DNA of 64,000 nt from Marchantia polymorpha subsp. ruderalis (taxonomy: Eukaryota; Streptophyta; Marchantiopsida; Marchantiales; Marchantiaceae), in the NCBI GenBank assembly GCA_037833965.1, contig AP031352.1, positions 8,226,501 to 8,290,500 on the forward strand. The letters are read 5' to 3'. Shown here piece by piece: positions 25,092 through 37,617 of the stretch. The position numbers were made by a program, and so were the translations under genes. How positions within the stretch are numbered: position 1 is the first letter of the stretch; each line of letters starts with the position of its first letter. The notes below the pieces were generated by a model. The model saw only the letters and a list, made by a program, of their open reading frames with translations. It did no database searches and was not told the DNA's origin.

Positions 25092-27150
25092 TCTGCTCCG
25101 CTATCACACAAAAACGACCAGGAGCTGAGTTTCAGGACATCATCGTCTCCTTCGTTCCAGTTGGACTTGATGGTCAGCGACACGTTAGACATCCATAGTC
25201 TTATGAGACTTGACCAAACACATTGCACCGAGTGGTCAAATGACCGAAGCAATCCGCAGGGAGAGTACGATCTGACAGCCAAGCTGAGAAATTCCTGTCA
25301 CTTGGAGTAACCAATCAACCGAACATGTTTACATCCAAAATCAGTATGTCTTGCAGAAATGCATCTCGATGACCGTCGGGAAAAGGAGAGGAACTCGACG
25401 GGTTCCCACCACGTGTGGCGGACGCAACATTGACAACGTCGACGCAGGAGATAGGGAAAAAGTGACGACGAATGCAGCAGGGCAAAGGAGAACCAAACAC
25501 TCCACGGAAGAATGCACGCGTCGCGAGCAGCAGGAGCAGAACGAATACGAATCAATGCCCGAACGCACGACACAGACCGCGGCCGAGGCCAAAATGCATA
25601 CCGAATTCACCAGGAGATCCGAATCAACGACGAGAACGACGACGACCACGCCCTCGACCGACCGCGGGCGGCAAAATCACAGGACCGCCAACCGCAGCAA
25701 CAGCAGCAGCGACGACGCCTACACCGACACCAAAATCACGAGCGTGCAAGTTCTTCAAGGAAAAGTGAATGGTTCCACGTTCCTCCCACGCACGCACGCA
25801 CGCACGCACCCTTCACCCCTCCAAAACGACTGAAGGAAGCGAGCCGAGAGCCAAGCGAGGGCGAGGGCGATTCGGGGCGCAAGACTGGAGAATGAGGCGC
25901 AGCGCAGAACCAGCACAGAGTATGGTGCGGGCCGCGCGAGCCGAGAACTACCGTACAAACGCCCGCGGACATGAACGGTGGTGGGCGCTGGCAGGGACAG
26001 ATGACCGGGAGCGGAGAGCCGGGGACCGGTGACCGGGAGCAGGGCAGGGCGACAGAAGAGAGAGTGGTTGCTCATACACGGAACGTGGAAACCCTCACCC
26101 ATTCGGGCGATCTAAGGACCTCCGCCGACGCGGGCGGTTCTACCACGGCGCCGCGTGGCCAGCCCACGCGCCCTCAACCGAGTCGGGCGTCCGAGTTTGC
26201 CCTATGCCCCTTCGCCACCCCTGCTCGATACCTAGTTCGCTCCCACAAGTTCCACGGACCCAGTAGGACGACGATGCCTTGAGTGGTAGGGCTGCTGTAG
26301 TCGGGAGTGGACTCTCCTCCGCCTCCGAGCTGACCTCGGCGCACGCGACGACCCTCAGGCGACGGTCTTGGGGTCACTGCGCTCGGCGACCGTCCATCGG
26401 GGCTAGAGTCGTAGTCGTTGTCGCCGGAAGGGAGGAATAAATCTGAGTGGAATAAACCTCTCTCTCTACGCCGTCCAGAAAAGTGGCCCTACGCGCGACA
26501 GCCCAGTGTGGTACGGACGACACAGTACAGGGCAACCCGGGCGCCATGATGGCACAAGCAACAAGAACCGGGGAGCGAGCGAAGGCGACGAAGGGCAGTG
26601 GGAGGAACGAGGGGACAGCCCTGGACGCTTCTTGTCCCGCGAGTGGACGGTCCTCGTGCGTGCGTGCCGAAGCTGAGGAAGTAAAGGCCGGTAGAAAGAT
26701 CCGGGGACGGGACGGCCTGAGGTGTTGAATGCGGTTGTAGCCAACCACGCAGTCAGCTTTTAGCCCATCATCATTCTTCCCCCTTGGCTCATCATCGGCG
26801 TCTGTATGTGTACTGTACGGTAGCTGTTCGGGGACGACTACGCCATGTGAACTGACCAACCGGCCAGTCGGCCACCCAGCCAGCCAGCCTCTGGAAGCTA
26901 CAATCTCCCACTTACGCATCGGGTGATCGACAGTCAAGAAGTGTTTTAAACGGGGACGATCCGGTGACATGGAGGGACAGAGTAATGTAGCAAAAAGCAT
27001 GGGAACGATCCGGGGACCTGGGAGGGACAAAGATTTCTCGGTCAAAAGCCTCGTCATCATATTTTCTCATTCGAAAAGAAAACCTAGGAGGTGAGAAGCG
27101 CTGTTGCTCAATCATACCATCACCCATGTGTAGGTGGAAAAGTTCAACTC
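25092..27150. promoter_or_regulatory. GC-rich upstream island of the phosphoglycerate mutase gene
   Basis: A 2-kb GC-rich block directly upstream of the dPGAM start codon. Long frames overlap on both strands (such as 26374-27060 minus and 25351-25833 plus), are rich in Arg/Pro/Ser and have no recognisable domain, so I treat them as compositional. A (CACG)n microsatellite runs at about 25,787-25,809. The abrupt return to AT-rich DNA near 27,150 marks its outer edge. It may hold the promoter and 5' UTR; no TATA box is obvious. Confidence 0.4.
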
Positions 27151-28024
27151 TACTTTTAGAATCTCGTATGATTCCAGGAATGATGCGATGGTGTTTGTTG
27201 TTCCTTCGGAAGAATACTCCACACGAGATGAATATCGGTATGTTTTGCAGTTCACTTAGGATAACTCAGTTCTATACTTGGTATGCTTAGTTTGTATTCA
27301 ACATATTAGATGATTGAAAATAATGGCTAACTTTTTCTTTGATATTAATTGCCATTTCTTGTAATCACCAAGCAAAAAATGTGTAATGAAGAAAAATAAA
27401 ATGAGAGCACACTAGAAATGGTCAAAGATTGAAACTAAAGGATAGGATGTAACTAGATTTCAATAACATCACAATCAATAACATTTTATACTGTTCCCAT
27501 GAAATCAGAGTTTTTAAAATCAGACAATGTTCAGAATATAGTGCATATTCTGATTACTCACTTAACCTTGATTGTTTTCCAATGGGCTTTATAAGCAAAT
27601 GTACTTGTAGAATAACGAATTCATGTCATTGAAATATATTATATAACATATATAACGCTCTATCTTAAACTTGCTTAAGTCAAAGTTCATATTTTCATAT
27701 AGCACAAATAACAAAGAGATAATCCTTTTGCATACCATATCCTTACAAACAATCGATACTTTCGCTCTACTCATTGCACATCTAACAGTTTGTTTTATGA
27801 TCCCCTTCAAATTTCGTGGTGTGTAAGACATATAAATAGAGCTTCCATAAATAATTTGACACTCCTACACCAAAATAGACTTGAATAACTTGTTTCGAAT
27901 GCAAGGCATAATTGTTTTTTTTACCAAATCCCTCATTCTCGTGGCATTATATATTACAAATCTTATAATATTATGAATATCTATGCATTAGTCTTAGCAA
28001 AGTCTTCTACCCTTTAGATATTGG

Positions 28025-28162
28025 AGATAAAAAGAAATGTCCAAAAGATCCATGCTACATTTTGTTTTAAAAGCATGCCTAATGAAGCTTTGAAGATAAA
28101 AAGAAATGTCCAAAAGATCCATGCTATATTTTGATCTAAAAGCATGCTTAATGAAGCTTTGA
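28025..28162. repeat. 69-bp tandem duplication, two copies
   Basis: Copies at 28025-28093 and 28094-28162 differ at only a few positions; both contain AAAGAAATGTCCAAAAGATC and AATGAAGCTTTGA. No function evident. Confidence 0.9.
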
Positions 28163-28412
28163 AGACATGGACGAGATTATCAGCAAATTGAAAGTACAAG
28201 TATATAATTGATGGACTACTTAGTGATGTTCAAGTCCACCGGATTGACCCAAATGAACATCGAGTCACCTCAGAATGCAATGCTTTCACATTACTGTTAC
28301 ATATCATGATGAGCAAAATTCAATTTGATGACTTTCCACGTAAACTTTTCACTGTTTGTATTCTCTATTACCAAGCATGATATACAAAGTCTTGCTTGAC
28401 TCTTTCAACGTG

Positions 28413-28486
28413 ATCTTTGGGTGTCATATAACAGTCTTTACTTCGAAGGTAAAGACTGAATGCATCACATCATGACACCCAAAGAT
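28413..28486. repeat. Nested inverted repeat
   Basis: Outer arms ATCTTTGGGTGTCAT at 28413-28427 and 28472-28486 are perfect reverse complements. Inner arms CAGTCTTTAC at 28432-28441 and 28449-28458 pair around the loop TTCGAAG. Possible foldback relic. Confidence 0.8.
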
Positions 28487-29682
28487 GTCATGCTTTAATT
28501 TTTACCTTCTACCTAAAGACGTTAAAGGATGTTATAATTGTAAATGCAACAATATTTTAGAAGAATGATTAACATGGAACACCAACGGTCTGGAACAAAT
28601 ATGTCTCGGAGCTCTCTGCATTAGAATACTGCACGTCGCTAAACAACTATATTACTTTGTGACACTACACATGAGCTCCAATCTGAATAGGAGTTAAACC
28701 ACGGAACTCCAAGGTGCTTGAATGTGGCAAGTCATGTCGACAGGACACATCTCGTGTCCACTTCCATGTAATCTGCTTTGTTTGCTAAATGTAGGACTAA
28801 TCATGGTAGTCTATGGTATGGAATGCATGCAACATAAATCGGTTCCATACCTAAAACAGCTTAACAAGATGTTAACCACCGTTATATTATCCTTTGGCGC
28901 TGTGGACCATGTCTAACACTGTGATGTAATCGAAACTCACGCATTGCCGGTGTATCCCAAGTCAAATAACTGAAAGATTCTTTTAATTCCAACTCGATTT
29001 AAAAAATCCTTATAAAAAGAGTATGGATGGTATTATACTACTAGATGTTCCAAACGAAACATGAGTTTCCACATTTGGACTTTCCGGGTTGTATACAACT
29101 TAGTAAGCAAATGATTGTCCTTCGGTGAAGTTATATTCCTGACATAGACCTCATATGGATTGGCTCTAAGCAAGTTTTTCAAATAATTTGTATGAGGTGC
29201 GGATCGACTAGATGGCCTAATATTGTAAATGCCATCTACCAGTCTTGACTCCGTATGAGTCACATAATGAGGTTACATGCCCAGGTAAATATCCCTTAGC
29301 AATGCACGCAATCTAAGAACATTGAAAATCTTAATGAGTGTAACTAAAGGCTTGGGACGGGAAAAACCAACTGCTTTTTTCCAAACATTTTGAAATAAAT
29401 AATTTGAACATCCACCGTTTTACAACAACAGTGAGTGTCAATAACTTAATCTTGAGGGAACAGGTATTCTCGACACAAATTCCTACTTTTTGAAAGTTGT
29501 CTGTAACTGTCCAGCTTTTACACTTCTGTTTTGGAGATATATGACAATCCAACTTGACGATTCCTTGAAAGACTAGATTCTCAATTTTCCCTAAGTAACG
29601 ACTTCGCATGTATACAACTTGCTCAAGTGAAACTGCACTTCTTACAAAGTCCGTAAGATTCTAAAAACTACACCGTCAAATA

Positions 29683-32600
29683 TTAATCGCCGTGAATGGT
29701 GTAGCGCTCCCATTTTTTGGTTGGGTCATAAATCTGTGACGTAATGGACGAAAGTGAGAATTACTTTGATATAATCTGAAAACATTACAGCACTATGTCG
29801 AACATCACAGAGAAAGCAGTGTTCACTCATAAACTGAGACTAAAGAAAGCTCTGAAACATAAATAAACTTCAAAGACATTGGCAAGAGCAGCTTCAAATG
29901 TTGATTCTGAAGAAAGTCATACCTCCCATCTGGAAGCAGGGAATATGTGTTTATTCTTCTCATACCAGTGCCGCTCCACTACCTTTCCCGCATGTGACTG
30001 TAAACGAAAAATCAAATTGATGTCCAACGCATTCAGAAGAAAGGAGCTCAATATATGAGTATGCGAACATCCCAAGCAGTAAGATAAAAGACTATTACCT
30101 CATCTTTCTCGATTGTGGCATCTGCTATCGTTCTGATGTCTTCATGAACATCAAAATGGAATAGCTGCACAGATAGTTGGAATGAAATTAGTCAAAAAAA
30201 TTCTTTATAGATGGTAACAACGACCATTTCGAAAATGAAGCAACTTTACATACAATCAAATGGGTACAAAAACAGAGAGTAGATTAACCCCCTTACCGGA
30301 CCGCTCTTCCCACGCGCCTTGTTCGTAATCAACTCGTAAAAACTATGTTGCTGTATTGATAAACAAAAACATGAACATGAGTTTTACATGCATCTTGCAT
30401 AAACATCCAATGTCAATATTCAAGCATGGTCCGGCTTGACACATCGTCATTGCTTTCACAAACAATTGTATCTTCGATAGGAGCTACAAGGACATCCAAC
30501 AAAAGATTGACAGAACCACAAAACTCAAAGGCTTACATGAGGTATTATCAAGTCCTCTTTTACGTAGAGGAGATTCTCGACTGAGGCAGTTCGTATTTCC
30601 CTAAACTCGGAGGCCAATTGTTGCTGAACTGCCCTTAAAAACTCTGCAATTGAATCTCCCTTTCGAACCTGCAGGCATGTCAGTTAGTTGCTAAACTCCA
30701 AACACGAAATTGGAATCAATCCAGCTACATGCTTTAGTTACACTAAAAGGACATTGACACAGAAAACTTTGACACGGGGCAATCAAAGCCAAAGTTGAGA
30801 AATAATTTTTGTCACTTGTACCTGGATGACTCGACGATGACCAGCTCCATCCCAGTAACTGTAAGTGATTTCCAAAGGTTCATCTACAAAAACAGATGTG
30901 TCAGAGGGGAGCCACAAAACAGGAAGTGAAATTCAAGGAGGAAAATGAGGATTGAATTGTACACGAGCAGAATTCTTACTTCGTATCCGTTCTTGTTCTT
31001 TCAACCACTTTTTACGCAAGCGTTCTCGCTCAGCCTGCTCCTCCGCCTCACGCTCTCTGGAAGTAAACCCTCCACTCCCTTGACATCATAAGTTAATTAC
31101 AGAACAAAACTTCTGAGCTACACTATGGTCGAAGTTTATTATCTGGCCCTAAAGAGAACTTAAGTCTTTCATATACAAATTAGACCAACAACAACGAGAG
31201 GTAGTTTGTACCTGTCTGGCAAGAAACCAGTCTCCACCGTGGGGTCCTTCCCAAACTTGCCAAGCTTTGCTTTTCTGACCTCCTCTTTCTCTAAAATGAT
31301 TGCAATAGAAAAGTTTATTATGTTCAGAAATATTACACGAAATACACACAGCAGTAAAAAGGTTGAATATTCTCAGAAGCTCCTATTTGATGAAATAATA
31401 TTTCGTGAGATGGAGAACTCACAGACAGCACCTTATTGACTGAGGGTCAAGAGATTCATGCAGTTACCTATACTTTCATCCTCATCGGTATCGCCCTCAA
31501 ACTCCTCAGCAAAAGATAACCGTGAAGGTCCTTTGGCTCTCCTCTTTTTCCGTTTCTGTACATGGCGTTCTTCTTCTCTATAGCAAAAATTGGTAATGTG
31601 TAAACAAACAGACGATGGAATCTGTGGCACAAAGCTTTCCTGCGATATCTCTCTAGCTGGAATCATTCCTTTGTCTGACACATCAATTTCGCATCACATA
31701 TGCTTAACTCTTCAACCCAATCCAGTGACACACCTTGAATAATTTCACCACGCCAGCAATCATTTACATCTCAATTACTGACTTTCCACAATTAGAACAC
31801 AGGTTTTAAGCGAAACGAACTGAGAGGGTTCACGACTAACTCTTGCGCAAGCTTTTGAAGTTTCTCCTTCTCCTCCTCTTCAATCTTACTTCGAAGATTC
31901 ACTCTCTGAACCAGGGAAAAATAAACACATCAAATCTTACTAAGTTAGTCGCGTATAAAAAATTCTATCTTCAACTATCTCTGCCAACAGATTGCGTTGA
32001 ATACACGATCTTACAAGATAAACTTTTCCCAGAGCTCTAAGACTTACTATGAATAACAGTGATACTAAGAGCAGCAACAGAACTGGTTACTCTTATGCTA
32101 AGCAAATAAAAAACTGGATAGCTAGGAAAAAAATACCTTTTCCACAAACTGCTCCCTTGTCACTAATCCGACAGTTTCTTTCTTGAAGGCACTCTCCAGG
32201 AGCTGAACATCAACAAACACAAAGTAGTGTAAATTTCTGAGTACTGGAATAAGATATTGTCGCTTGTACTGCCGAACTGGATTCACGAATTTCAACATTG
32301 TCTCTCCAGATTTATCCTAATCCCCGAGGACGCGAAGTGAAATAAGCATCTCCCATAACACAATCAAATTGTAAAAGTTCATCCATGTAATCTTCCAATT
32401 TGAGACTTCAACAATCAGTACTCGAGTTCTTTTAAAGATAATTAGGTTAAAACGAGAAAACACAAAGCTTCTATCATGACATCACACAGAACATCCAGCA
32501 TTCAGGGGCATGAAGGGGAGAACTAAAATTTCCAAAAGACAGAATGCACCAACCTCTGAAGTGCCTTGTCCAAATTGGAGTAAGCCTGGTTGGCCTTCAC

Positions 32601-32718
32601 TAAATTTCTTCTTCAAATCGAGAATTTTCTGGCGTTCCTCATCACGCTGTTTCTGCAGACGCCGGATTCTCGCAGCATCTTGTGCTGTCCCAACGTACCC
32701 ATCACCCATTCCCGCCAT
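29683..32718 (-). CDS. XCT: XAP5 CIRCADIAN TIMEKEEPER / FAM50 family protein
   Basis: Nuclear protein of the XAP5/FAM50 family; in plants it is linked to circadian period, light response and small-RNA/splicing control (family knowledge). Twelve exons in transcript order: 32718-32554, 32202-32137, 31905-31841, 31577-31468, 31290-31212, 31056-30980, 30883-30822, 30668-30537, 30350-30297, 30164-30099, 29997-29923, 29733-29683. All are GT-AG and phase-consistent; the product is 333 residues, close to the usual plant length of about 340. The N-terminus [20 protein letters not shown] is the family signature. Then follow an acidic/basic coiled region with a KRKKRRAKG nuclear-localisation-like cluster, and the XAP5 domain with [73 protein letters not shown] and the terminal [16 protein letters not shown]. 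The start is the first ATG of the frame. No broken residues seen; it looks functional. Confidence 0.97.
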
Positions 32719-33671
32719 TGTCCTCTCTCTTCGCAAAAATACTAAAATATCGTCCACGTAACTGAACTCTCTTTCACATGTCCTTCAGCGTATATACAAG
32801 TTGGCTTCAAAAAAGCAGCTTCAGATGACAGCCAGACTGAACCCCGGGCCTAGTAAAATAAACGCCAAATTTCATGGATTATTCTCCATCATGATTGTGC
32901 TACAGAAATCTCCCCGTACGAAGCATTAGCCAGCTAACGACACGCGACCAGTGAGGACAATTTGACGCTAGAATCAACCAGATGAATATCGAAAAAGTGA
33001 CACGAGACTGGCAGAGTTCACAAATCGCAATCAGAACTTCAATCTCTGCAATGGAAGAGGTGTGACAGGCCTCAACTCACCGCAAAGCACCCACCAATTT
33101 TCGCCACCAGTCTCCACTGGTTTGAATTCCTGTCGACGTTCTCGTCCTCGCCACTGCTCTACGGTGTTACATTCGTAAATGTTGCTTCCTCGACTCCGAG
33201 AGTACCAGCAGTACTGTCCGCACCCTATTATTGCAAGATACCTTCTGTCAACTGATGCAGCTAAAACATATAGGAGAAATTATGTATATATCATGTGAGT
33301 ATTGTACCGCTATTAGTAGAGTTCCGAAGCTACAAATTGTTTGGGTTAAGCGAGAACAATTTCGCTTGATATGAAAGGAAGGAAAAGAAATGCATGATGT
33401 AGAAAGCATGAGAAATGAAATTAATAATTATATAAAATTAAATTATTTATTAAACCTAAAACATTTAAACCTGAGATACAATAAAACTTTACTAGTGAAA
33501 TTGCCAAGTCTATGGTTCTTTTCAAGGAAGCAAATTTTAATAGTATATATTGATTATTTCTTTGGCAATTTTGCAAACTAGTACATATCTATTAGATAAA
33601 AACCATCTTGATGATTGAAACCATCATGTTTTGGAACCTTATGGTTGAGATACATGGATCTAGGTTTTAAC
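32719..33671. promoter_or_regulatory. Upstream region of XCT
   Basis: Balanced composition from 32,719 to about 33,260, then AT-rich. It presumably contains the XCT 5' UTR and promoter on the minus strand; no sharp TATA box or other motif stands out. From about 33,380 the DNA is AT-rich spacer leading into the retrotransposon. Confidence 0.4.
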
Positions 33672-34992
33672 TGTTAACTCATGTTGGATTTTACAATATT
33701 TTTTGTCAAGATATTTTTTGGTAAGATAAATGTGGTTAGATTAGCTAAGATGTGCATCTTATCTCTTTTTCTATAGAAGAGAAAAGTACTCATTCATTAC
33801 GAAGTAGAGTTCAAAGTTGCATTTTGAGAGTGAGGAGGAAGTAGGAGAGTTTGGCTATGAATAACATGTATACATTTGTGCTTTAGTAATTAGTTTAGTC
33901 TTGATCGTGGACTTAGCTTGTGGATATCTAACCACGTTATCTCGATGTTGTAAATGTTGCACATGTTGATCAATCTTGATTGTTAAGCGTTACAATCTTT
34001 TTTGGTGATAACCATGGTTAGGAAAGTTAACTACAGTTAGGTTAGCTAAGATGTGCAGCGTATCTCTTCCCGTATAGAAGAGAGAAGTACCGATTCATTA
34101 TGTAGAGTTCAGAGTTGCACTTTGAGAGTGAGTAGGAAAGAGTAGAGTTTGGCTATGGAGACCGTGTATACATTTGTGCTTTAGTGAAAAATTTACTCTT
34201 GTACGTAGACGTAGCCTATGAAAGATGAACAATGTTATTTTGATATTGTGCGTGTTAATAAATCTTGATTGTTAGGTCTTACAATCTTTTTTGGTGATAA
34301 CCATGGTTAGGAAAGTTAACTACGGTTGGGTTAGTTAAGATGTGCACCTTATTTCTTCTTGTATAGAAGAGTGAAGTACCCATTCATTATGTAGAGTTCA
34401 GAGTTGCAATTTGAGAGTGAGGAGGAAGTATGTGTAACCATATTTAGTTAATTAGAACTAAAGTAGAGGTTATTCTAAATATTGATATAGATACTTTAGT
34501 GTGCAATAGTCATAACTGCCACATCAACAATCCGCGCATTTGGTAGATAAAAAGTGGATGTGTTAGTTGACAGTGCCACGTCAACAATCCGTGTGCTTGT
34601 AGGTAAGGATTGAGTGTGTTAGTTGAGAGCGCCACGTCAGCGATCAGTGTGCTTGTTAGGATTATCTGCCACGTCATCAATCCACTAGGAATGGTATGGA
34701 TGGTGGAATAAGATCTTATTTGCTTGTACTTGTTGGTGAGAGCTATATAAGGGAGAGGAGAACCATTGTTGGTATCTCTCATCTTCAGAGCTTACATTTC
34801 TATCTTCAAGTGAGCTTCTCTCTAAACCTAGTGTTACAGTATGAGAGTTTTGCTATGGAGGCCGTGTATACATTTGTGCTTAAGTGAAGCTTTTACTCTT
34901 GCCCTTGAATATAGCCTATGAAAGTTGAACGACGTTATCTTGATGATGTGAATGACGTGAGTGTTGATAGATCTTTATTGTTGGGCTTTACA
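33672..34992 (+). mobile_element. Ty1/copia-type 5' LTR with internally duplicated units
   Basis: Long terminal repeat of a decayed copia element. A unit of about 290-300 bp recurs here: the anchor GCTAAGATGTGCA (allowing changes) occurs at 33744, 34045 and 34334, and a partial unit ends at 34992. The same unit appears twice in the matching right LTR at 47409-48140. Recognisable unit pieces are GTAGAGTTCAGAGTTGCA, TTTGGCTATG and CGTGTATACATTTGTGCT. The LTR ends TTTACA at 34992, two bases before a primer-binding site. The segment at about 34,430-34,830 is unrelated to the units and looks like a promoter block. The exact left edge is uncertain by about 10 bp. Confidence 0.75.
34518..34751 (+). 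promoter_or_regulatory. ACGT-core motif array with downstream TATA box
   Basis: GCCACGTCA-like motifs (TGACGTGGC on the other strand) start at 34518, 34575, 34631 and 34668; the first reads GCCACATCA. The first three are 56-57 bp apart and embedded in a degenerate tandem repeat. A TATA box (TATATAAG) follows at 34744. ACGT cores of this type are classic plant bZIP (TGA/ABF) sites, so this looks like the enhancer and core promoter of an LTR. Activity is inferred. Confidence 0.55.
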
Positions 34993-34994
34993 AA

Positions 34995-35006
34995 TGGTAT
35001 CACAGC
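34995..35006 (+). other. Primer-binding site (initiator tRNA-Met type)
   Basis: TGGTATCACAGC matches the classic plant retrotransposon primer site TGGTATCAGAGC with one change. It lies two bases after the LTR end, the standard position, which fixes the orientation of the copia element as plus. Confidence 0.75.
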
Positions 35007-36584
35007 TAGTTTATTGTAAACAGATTTCTGATTTTCATAGTTTTTTTAGAAACGAAGGAGCGCAAAAGCATTGCCAAAATCTCTTCTCGCAATTTTAAAT
35101 AATAGTTGGCTGATTGTCTGAAGGAGCTAGAGACACTTATTACATATTGATGAAAGAAAAACATTGTTTCATCAAATAATCAAAGAGATTTTTAAATATG
35201 GAGCGGGAGAGATCTATTACACTCTACTACCTAAAGTTTTTCAAATTTTGTAGAGAGATAGTAAATTTAAGGCCATTTGAATTTTGGAATCAAATTTGGC
35301 TATAGTGATTGCATATTGAACAATAACAAGAATTTGGAGCGACAAATTGCAGATTTAAGTTTGAAAATATTTTGGACATGATTCCGGATTACTTGGATTG
35401 GAAGGTCAAAGAAGGTTTCCATGTAAGCTTCACAAGGTATACGTAGGCATGGTTGTATTAAGCGACCATATATACGGTCGCCTAAATTACCTAAACTTGA
35501 TGGTGATTAGGCGACTAAATTAAGGGAGTTACGATTTGGCCGTACATGTTATAAGCAATGGAGAGTGGACACGTATGTAGAATTGATGGATTTTTAACCT
35601 AAAAATTTTATACATTAATGTAATTTTTTTAGAAAAAAAATTTGAAAATTTTTTACTCTGAAAAAAAGTTTAGTAAACTAAATTAGACTAACTTAAATGT
35701 TTAGAAATTAAATTGATCTAAATTACCTTTTTAGTGTACTAAATTAGCCTAAATGAACTTTGTAAGGAGACTAAATTGGCATAAATTAATGTTTTTGAAT
35801 AGACTAAAGTAAGTTTTTTGAGGAGACTAAATTATACGTATTTAGGTAATTAAGGCGGGAGACTATTATATCCATGCCTGGGTATACGCCATCTTTGTAG
35901 AATCTTGGCAAAAAAACAATCAAACAGAGAGTGTGTTTTTTTTTGGCAATTTTGGCAAATTAGACCAAGCAAAATAAGTGTGTTTGAGCTTAAATTTTTC
36001 AAGGTGGTTCTCAAGCAGCTTGAGCACACAATACAAGGGACGGTTTTGAAAATAGACATTGTGTAAATTTTGGTAGTAAAAATTCCCTTAGGGATTCAAA
36101 TTCAAGTTTTTAACCTCCTTAACTCTAGGATTTGATTTTTGGCACGAATCATCATAGCGCGTGACACTAAAGCAAGGATCACAAAAAAATAAAAATAATC
36201 ATGGCAAAATTTTCCCTTTTAATTTTATTAGCTATGAACAAAAAAAATATATTTTTGCTAAGAGCTGGGTTGGCAGAAATTATTCCTCAAAATTTTCTAA
36301 CGACGTACATATATAATAACTTTTTACTCGGAGTTGATTTTGACAAATGATTTTAACATTATACTGGATTAGTTTGTAGATGATTTCAAATTTCAATTTT
36401 GAAAAATTTCATTTTTTGATGATTTTTGAGGCTAAGTGTTGATAACTGTTAACACTGCGAGCGCTTTCTATGCATGCATCGCTTGAAGCGAGGAGTGAAA
36501 CTTGTTCCAATTTTTGCAGAAGATGCTGAACTCCTACATTCAGACAACAATAATGAGAAGTTAAGTTTTCTTTACTAATATCTT
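35007..36584 (+). mobile_element. Decayed internal region of the copia element (left part)
   Basis: About 1.6 kb between the primer-binding site and E1. It should hold gag/protease/integrase if the element were intact, but I see no CCHC box, protease or integrase motif, only AT-rich sequence with stops in all frames. A MITE is inserted within it. The sequence beside E1 does not look like the reverse-transcriptase segment that resumes on the other side, so material has been lost or rearranged. Confidence 0.45.
35444..35880. mobile_element. hAT-type MITE, 437 bp, with 8-bp target duplication
   Basis: Starts TAGGCATGG and ends CCATGCCTG, with the inverted similarity extending some 40 bp inward. 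It is flanked on both sides by the identical 8-bp sequence GGTATACG (35436-35443 and 35881-35888). An 8-bp target duplication plus TAGG-type ends is the hAT signature. The interior is AT-rich with repeated GACTAAATTA-like motifs and no coding capacity. Confidence 0.9.
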
Positions 36585-36827
36585 TGTGGTAACCCACTTT
36601 TTGCTTTTGTGCGGAATTTAAAACAATTTTGGAAAACAGTACCGCAGCAACCGTGTAAATGATGATCGGTACATTTAAATAGAGTGAAAATGGATTACCG
36701 CGGATCTCGTAGAATCCAGAAGTTGGGCGCAATGTCCAGAACAGGCGCCGACCTGAACCATCGATTCTGAAGGAGTTCTCCTTCGGCGCAAGACGCATAA
36801 TCCGCCTTCGGCGCTAGAGGGATCCCT

Positions 36828-36957
36828 CAGAGTTTATGCAATTCACAACGCCTCAACTTGCTCAGGGTTTTGTTGGAAGTAGCTCGACGCGCTCGTTCTA
36901 ACAAGCCCAAGACCGCCTGGAACGGATGAGGACTCAGGGAGTTGTGACTGTCGGAAG
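36828..36957 (+). repeat. Shared 130-140-bp module (E1 copy)
   Basis: First of eight copies of a module in this window. It contains the stem-loop-like core GTTGGAA...TTCTAAC around a GCTCGACGCGCTCG-type centre and ends in a GAGTTGTGACTGTCGG-type tail. Other copies: three in L1, three in L2, one in E2. It is therefore shared between two element families with different ends. Confidence 0.8.
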
Positions 36958-36959
36958 AT

Positions 36960-37617
36960 GCAAAGACGAGCGCCTACACATAGGCAGAAGGAGTTCGTCG
37001 TCGGCGGGAAGTCCGTCGGGAATTCCGCCTACGCATAGGCGGAATGAATTCGCCTGCGCGTAGGCACTTCGCCATCGGCGGAATATCCGCCTTCGGCCCT
37101 AGAAGTTCGCCTTCGGGGGTGAAGCTCGTACGGCGCCTACGACGCCAGCGTATCAAGATTAGGTAAGTACCAACGGAGTAGCAAATCCGTACGGTCCGCC
37201 TTCGGCTCAACGCCTACGGCGGAACGGACGGGTGCGCCCTCGGCAGGACGGGACTCCGGAGGCGAGAGCGGAGAGACGAGAGAGATTGACAGACGGGACA
37301 AAATCCGTTGACCGTGGTCAACGCCTTCGGCACAGTCGCCTTCGGCGCTGCGCCTACGGCGCTGCACCTACGCCGACGGACAACGTGAGCCACCTATGAC
37401 GACGGACATCTTTGACGCTTGCGGTTAGCGCCTACGCACAGGCGGATGGAGTTCGGAGCCGGCGGGAAGTCCGCCGAGAAATCCGTCTTCGGCGGGAGGA
37501 GTTCGCCCTCGGCGGAGCGTGCGGAGGAATGCCTTCGGCGGTGCGGGATCGATGCGAGTCGGAGTACGAATGCGAGTAGCGCGTCGGCGAGAAAGACGCC
37601 TTCGGCGCTGCGCAACC
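36960..37617 (+). repeat. Mini-palindrome-rich leader of E1
   Basis: GC-rich stretch packed with short perfect or near-perfect palindromes of two kinds: CGCCTACGCATAGGCG-like (6-bp stem, 4-nt loop) and CGCCTTCGGCG-like (4-bp stem, 3-nt loop). They give many overlapping spurious ORFs on both strands. The same motifs recur through L1, L2, the E1 ORF and E2. Confidence 0.8.

Larger units (their letters stand above)
27151..29682. other. AT-rich spacer with small duplications and hairpins
   Basis: No exon chain found. Contains a 69-bp tandem duplication and a nested hairpin, listed separately, plus short inverted repeats near 28,743 (GGACAC/GTGTCC) and 28,815 (GGTATGGAA/TTCCATACC). Open frames here are short and unlike any family I know. 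It may be old transposon debris. Confidence 0.5.

Noticed and set aside
26374..27060. 228-codon ORF on the minus strand upstream of phosphoglycerate mutase
   Set aside because: GC-driven composition, no domain, and a competing frame on the other strand.
28014..28199. Minus-strand peptide with duplicated FKAS...FWTFLFI as a membrane protein
   Set aside because: It is just the translation of the 69-bp tandem duplication; no start context or conserved family.
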